Assembly (NCBI GenBank): GCA_009746045.1
Contig: RPFO01000078.1
Span: forward strand, 864,016-928,015
DNA length: 64,000 bases
Source: Mesostigma viride
Taxonomy: Eukaryota; Streptophyta; Mesostigmatophyceae; Mesostigmatales; Mesostigmataceae
Direction of reading: 5' to 3'
Numbering within the stretch: the stretch's first letter is position 1; each line of letters opens with the position of its first letter. The notes under the pieces were generated by a model that was not told the DNA's origin, ran no database searches, and saw nothing but the letters and a program-made list of their open reading frames with translations. Made by a program: the position numbers and the translations under genes. Positions 60,901-64,000 of this stretch are shown here, in pieces.

Positions 60901-62825
60901 GAGGGGGGGGGGAGGGGGGGGGAGGGGGGGGGAGGGGGGGGAGGGGGGGAGGGGGGGGGAGGGGGGGGGGGGGGGGAGGGGGGGGGAGGGGGGGGGGACG
61001 GGGGGACGGGGGGGGACGGGGGGGGGGGGGTGGAGGGGGGTGGAGGGAGGGTGGAGGGGGGTGGAGGGGGTGGGAGGGGGGTGGAGGGGGTGAGGGGGGG
61101 GTGGAGGGGTGGGGGGGGTGGAGGGGGGGGTGGGGGGGGAGGAGGTGGGGGGGGGGGGGGGAGGGGGGGGGGGGGGGGAGGGGGGAGGGGAGGGGGGGAG
61201 GGGGGGGGGAGGGGGGGGGGGGAGGGGGGGGGAGGGGGGGGGGAGGGGGGGGGGAGGGGGGGGAGGGGGGGGGAGGGGGGGGGGGAGGGGGGGGGGGGGG
61301 GGGGGGAAGGGGGGGGAGGGGGGGGAGGGGGGGAGGGGGGGGAGGGGGGGGAGGGGGGGGGGGGGGGGGGGAGGGGGGGGAGGGGGGGGAGGGGGGAGGG
61401 GGGGGGGAGAGGGGGGGTGGAGGGGGGGGGAGGGGGGAGGAGGGGGGGGAGGGGGGGGAGGGGTGGGGGGGGAGCGGGGGGGGAGGGGGGAGGGGGGGGG
61501 AGGGGGGGAAGGGGGGGAGGGGGGGGAGGGGGGGGAGGGGGGGGGGAGGGGGGGGGGGGGGGGGGGGGGGGGGGTGTAGGGAGGGGGGGGGGGGGGAGGG
61601 TGGAGGGGAGGGGGTGAGGGGAGGGGGGGGAGGGGGGGAGGGGGGGGAGGGGGGGGAGGGGGGGGGAGGGGGGAGGGGGGGGGAGGGGGGGGGGGAGGGG
61701 GGGGGGAGGGGGGAGGGGGGGGAGGGAGGGGGAGGGGGGGGAGGGGGGGGGGGGAGGGGGGTGGAGGGGGAGGGGGGGGGGAGGGGGAGGGGGGGGGGGA
61801 GGGGAGGGGGGGGGGAGGGGGGGGAGGGGGGAGGGGGGGAGGGGGGGGGGAGGGGGAGGTTTCTCAATTAATGCAAATGACTCTTTTGTGAGACTTCCTG
61901 ACAGGCTGTTGGAGAGCATCAGTCAGCTGGCTTTTGTTGTGGATCGCCTACATCTGTTTGTGAAGTGTTGCTCTACTGCGTCATTAGACTAAGTGGGGCG
62001 GCTGACTGGATAAGCATGTCATGGGTAGCGAAGGGTTCCCTGGTACAACGCGCACCCGGCCTGCTGTCACCGAGTGATGCAACGCTTTGCTATTGTTGGC
62101 GATAGTAGTGGCCGGCTATAATGTTTTCTTTTTGTAGTGTCGATTGCCGGGTGATCCTGTGCCTTGCTGTTGTTGTGCTATTGTTGGTTATAGTATTGGC
62201 TGCGGCGCTGCAGGTAGCGCACTCTGCTCACCTGTCCTGCCACTCCATCCATTCCATCCATGATTCTGTAGTTTGTACCTGTCCTGCCATGCACTCCAAT
62301 TAAGTGGTACCCCCCATCCTTGGTTTCCGCCCCCTATTCTTTCTACTGCCAGTTGCAGGGAAGCCCAAATTGGTCCCCAAGCCCAAGGCACAACATCCGC
62401 CCCATCCGACCAGGAGGCCAGTCAAGAGAGTGCCTCATGCCAAGGTCGAGGATGATGACGGGTCGGATGACCTGGATCGCAAGTTGAGCGCGCTGATCAA
62501 AGAAAACATCTGGGCGGTGCAAGGCCACGGGAGGAGCGCCGGCGCGCGGGGGCCGGGGAAGTTTAAGCTAGCGGAGAACACGGGGGGTCTGGGCAACCCC
62601 GCGTTCATTGAGTGCATCGCGTCGTGCTCTCGGTACGGCCACGCGAAGAGAGCGCGGCGGGTGGCGCCGTCACCGAGCGAAAGGGAGGGGGAGGAGGGCA
62701 AGGAGGGGCCAGAGGTAGAGCTCACGTATGAGTCTGACGTGGACTTGACGGGTTTGATCCCTGGGGGGTCCGCGGGTCTCGCGATGGCGGCATCGGCCAA
62801 GGTCTGGGGTGTGCTCAACATGCAG
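55748..62825 (+). CDS. Sulfotransferase-like gene 2, at least four exons, runs off the right edge
   Basis: Exons: 55748-56264, 56817-57299, 60013-60078, 62359-62825 and probably more beyond; 511 codons so far, phases consistent. Exon 1 has a signal peptide (VASCAVLSLLLLASVPAWA) and PVILAASRHSESRAVALLL, in the place of the family's P-loop-like RSGT motif but with SES. Exon 2 has RFGFKHPAALFAVPLLKGL and LVHLVQDGRDLA, where most relatives have VRDGRD. Exon 3 is QLVLARHYGQTN. Exon 4 is basic then acidic. The last donor appears to be GC (cag/gcaagt, 62826), and an echo of this exon end follows. Both cofactor motifs deviate, so activity is doubtful. The long second intron carries a hAT element. Confidence 0.62.
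57363..57645 (+). repeat. 26-bp tandem repeat, about ten copies, in sulfotransferase 2 intron 2
   Basis: Units contain 'ggtagggggtatgttctgtt' and 'gatgca'. Each holds 'gcaggtaggg', a possible donor, and the first real donor (ccg/ggtaggttc, 57300) is 60 bases upstream. This may be a further boundary-seeded satellite. Confidence 0.93.
57848..57910 (+). repeat. (AAT)n microsatellite
   Basis: About 21 pure AAT units in sulfotransferase 2 intron 2. Confidence 0.97.
58107..59383 (-). mobile_element. hAT-family DNA transposon, 1261 bp, with 8-bp target duplication
   Basis: Element 58115-59375 is flanked by the perfect 8-bp direct repeat TAGCCATC (58107-58114 and 59376-59383), the size typical of hAT elements. 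The ends form inverted repeats: left CAGTGATGGGCCATACGC, right (reversed) CAGTGATGCGCCATACGC, one mismatch in 18. CAGNG ends are usual for hAT. Both subterminal regions are dense in 'tacgcg' and 'cgtat' motifs, possible transposase binding sites. Inside, on the minus strand, is a truncated BED-finger protein. At 1.26 kb it is too short for a full transposase and probably non-autonomous. Confidence 0.92.
58450..58998 (-). pseudogene. Truncated hAT transposase: BED zinc-finger N-terminus, 182 codons
   Basis: Starts at an ATG with an acidic leader, then VWTYISKER, YFMECSLCQAKFSGSSTRAR and CHILGG: a BED-type finger with Cys50, Cys53, His67 and a nearby Cys80 or Cys82. BED fingers bind DNA and sit at the N-terminus of hAT transposases. 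A basic helix follows (EKDSTAKKRKATSDAKKQAD) and the frame ends soon after. The RNase H-like catalytic core is absent. A DNA-binding-only product could act as a repressor of its family, but expression is unknown. Confidence 0.8.
60245..61860 (+). repeat. 1.6-kb G-rich purine satellite in sulfotransferase 2 intron 3
   Basis: Almost pure G and A with scattered T and very few C, in three zones: (GGGA)n to about 60480, 'ggtgga' with G-runs to about 61110, and long G7-G20 runs separated by single A to 61858. It lies on the sense strand of the gene, so the pre-mRNA carries it as G-rich RNA. G-quadruplex formation and R-loops are expected. Homopolymer lengths are probably unreliable. Poly-Gly and poly-Pro frames over it are artefacts. 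Confidence 0.97.
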
Positions 62826-62879
62826 GCAAGTCCTCAGTCCATGATATAGTGTTTTAGCCTGGGCTCCCTATGTGTAGCC

Positions 62880-62935
62880 TATGATTGGTGGCATCGCTCA
62901 AGGTCTAGGGCGTGCTCAACAGGCAGGCAAGGGGA
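62880..62935 (+). repeat. Echo copy of sulfotransferase 2 exon 4 end
   Basis: 'ggcatcgctcaaggtctagg', then 'gcgtgctcaacaggcaggca', repeats the true end 'ggcatcggccaaggtctggg', then 'gtgtgctcaacatgcaggca' (62788-62828), 93 bases downstream, including the GC donor context. Confidence 0.85.
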
Positions 62936-63074
62936 GGTTGTGTGATTTGTAATTGTGTGATGGGCATGTGTATGATTGGCAAGTGGATTAAACAAAGGAA
63001 GTGCATAGCAGATCTCCTCGAGGGGGAGTTATGCAGTTGATTGCTTTACCGGTGCTTCCTGACTAGTGGATAAG

Positions 63075-63545
63075 CAAGATAGGAAAAGAGTAGGTAAGTT
63101 GATAGGCAAAAGGTGCAGGGAAGGTGCAGGCAAGGGATCGGCAAGGAATAGGCAGGTGGTAATGGATAGGCAAGGAATAAGCAGGGAATAGGCAGGTGGT
63201 AGTGGATAGGCAAGGAATAAGCAAGGAATAGGCAGGTGGTAGTGGATAGGCAAGGAATAGGCAGGTGGTAGTGGATAGGCAAGGAATAGGCAGGTGGTAG
63301 TGGATAGGCAAGGAATAAGCAAGGAATAGGCAGGTGGTAGTGGATAGGCAAGGAATAAGCAAGGAATAGGCAGGTGGTAGGGGATAGGCAAGGAATAAGC
63401 AGGGAATAGGCAGGTGGTAGGGGATAGGCAAGGAATAAGCAAGGAATAGGCAGGTGGTTGTGGATAGGCAAGGAATAAGCAGTTGGTAGGGGATAGGCAA
63501 GGAATAAGCAAGGAATAGGCAGGTGGTAGTGGATAGGCAACTGAC
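63075..63545. repeat. Composite 22/37-bp tandem repeat
   Basis: Built from two modules, 'ggtagtggataggcaaggaa' followed by 'taggca', with 'taagcaaggaa' present or absent, giving alternating short and long units over about 470 bases. Presumably intronic in sulfotransferase 2. Confidence 0.93.
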
Positions 63546-64000
63546 GGGTATGTAGATTTGAGTTATGGTTAAGCAATGTATAGGGGTAGTGTTATTGCAA
63601 TGCGGCAATACGCAGAATGTGGACGGAATGGAGCTTTCTTAACACATAGGCTTACCGCGTACTCTTGCACGTGAGCTACGCAATGGATAGAAGACACGAA
63701 GTTGCCAAGTCAACACACCACGCGTGAGGCTGGTCTCCCGAGATGACCAGTTGGCACTGGGCTATCTTGCGGATGAGCGGGGATGAGAGGGGATAGGGGA
63801 CCATGACTTGGCAAGGCAACCACTTCGATGGTCTGCTGTGGCATGTCACCTTCCCAAATAATTGTCATGCATGCTTGCCAGACACCGGTTGTTCCAGGGA
63901 CGCTGCACGTCGCCACCTAAATGTTCCCCAGCACCTAAATGCTCCCCGGTCCAGCGAGTGTGTCCCAAGTAGCACACCATTCAGTCTCTGGCGTTTTTGC
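63546..64000. other. Right edge, no gene seen
   Basis: No exon of sulfotransferase 2 was recognised here, so the gene probably continues beyond the window. Confidence 0.35.

Noticed and set aside
60161-61919. Proline-rich frames of nearly 570 codons, extensin-like
   Set aside because: Two overlapping frames are equally open because the strand is almost only C and T. There is no signal peptide and no repeat motif of a real wall protein.

Overview
This window looks like nuclear DNA of a microbial eukaryote. It has spliceosomal GT-AG introns, GC-rich exons, very long repeat-filled introns, no operons, and decayed non-LTR retrotransposon and hAT transposon sequence. A plant-type hybrid histidine kinase, a GT29-like sialyltransferase, two sulfotransferases and a Sed5-type syntaxin, together with a few TTTAGGG-like tracts, would fit a large-genome alga such as a prasinophyte-grade green alga. 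The taxonomic guess is inference and weak.

Layout: 3861-8633 (+) is a five-exon syntaxin-5/Sed5 Golgi Qa-SNARE. 9200-11640 is a graveyard of dispersed repeats around a broken non-LTR reverse transcriptase. 12492-33749 (-) is a 16-exon hybrid sensor histidine kinase of about 2037 aa: N-terminal cytosolic region, TM, Cache-like sensor, TM, HisKA, HATPase, a degenerate receiver with a large low-complexity insert, and a canonical receiver. 36183-45167 (+) is an eight-exon type II membrane sulfotransferase of about 496 aa. 45168-49375 holds repeats and a second reverse transcriptase fragment. 49376-53603 (-) is a three-exon GT29-like sialyltransferase of about 412 aa. 55748 to beyond 62825 (+) is a second, divergent sulfotransferase-like gene that runs off the right edge. 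Its second intron carries a 1261-bp hAT element with matching inverted repeats and a perfect 8-bp target duplication.

Four of the five genes are predicted to act in the secretory pathway: a Golgi SNARE, a sialyltransferase and two sulfotransferases. The fifth is a membrane signalling kinase. Two gene pairs are divergent, kinase/sulfotransferase 1 and sialyltransferase/sulfotransferase 2, with 2.1-2.4 kb between starts.

The most unusual feature is in the introns. Besides tandem satellites with units from 2 to 58 bp, many introns contain one to five diverged partial copies of the adjoining exon boundary. These are the last 20-50 bases of the upstream exon with its 5' splice site, or the 3' splice site with the first bases of the downstream exon, laid out like a ladder. 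The pattern recurs in at least four of the five genes at both kinds of boundary, and I know of no named class that matches it. Exon models were built by hand from reading frame, splice phase and family resemblance, without transcripts.
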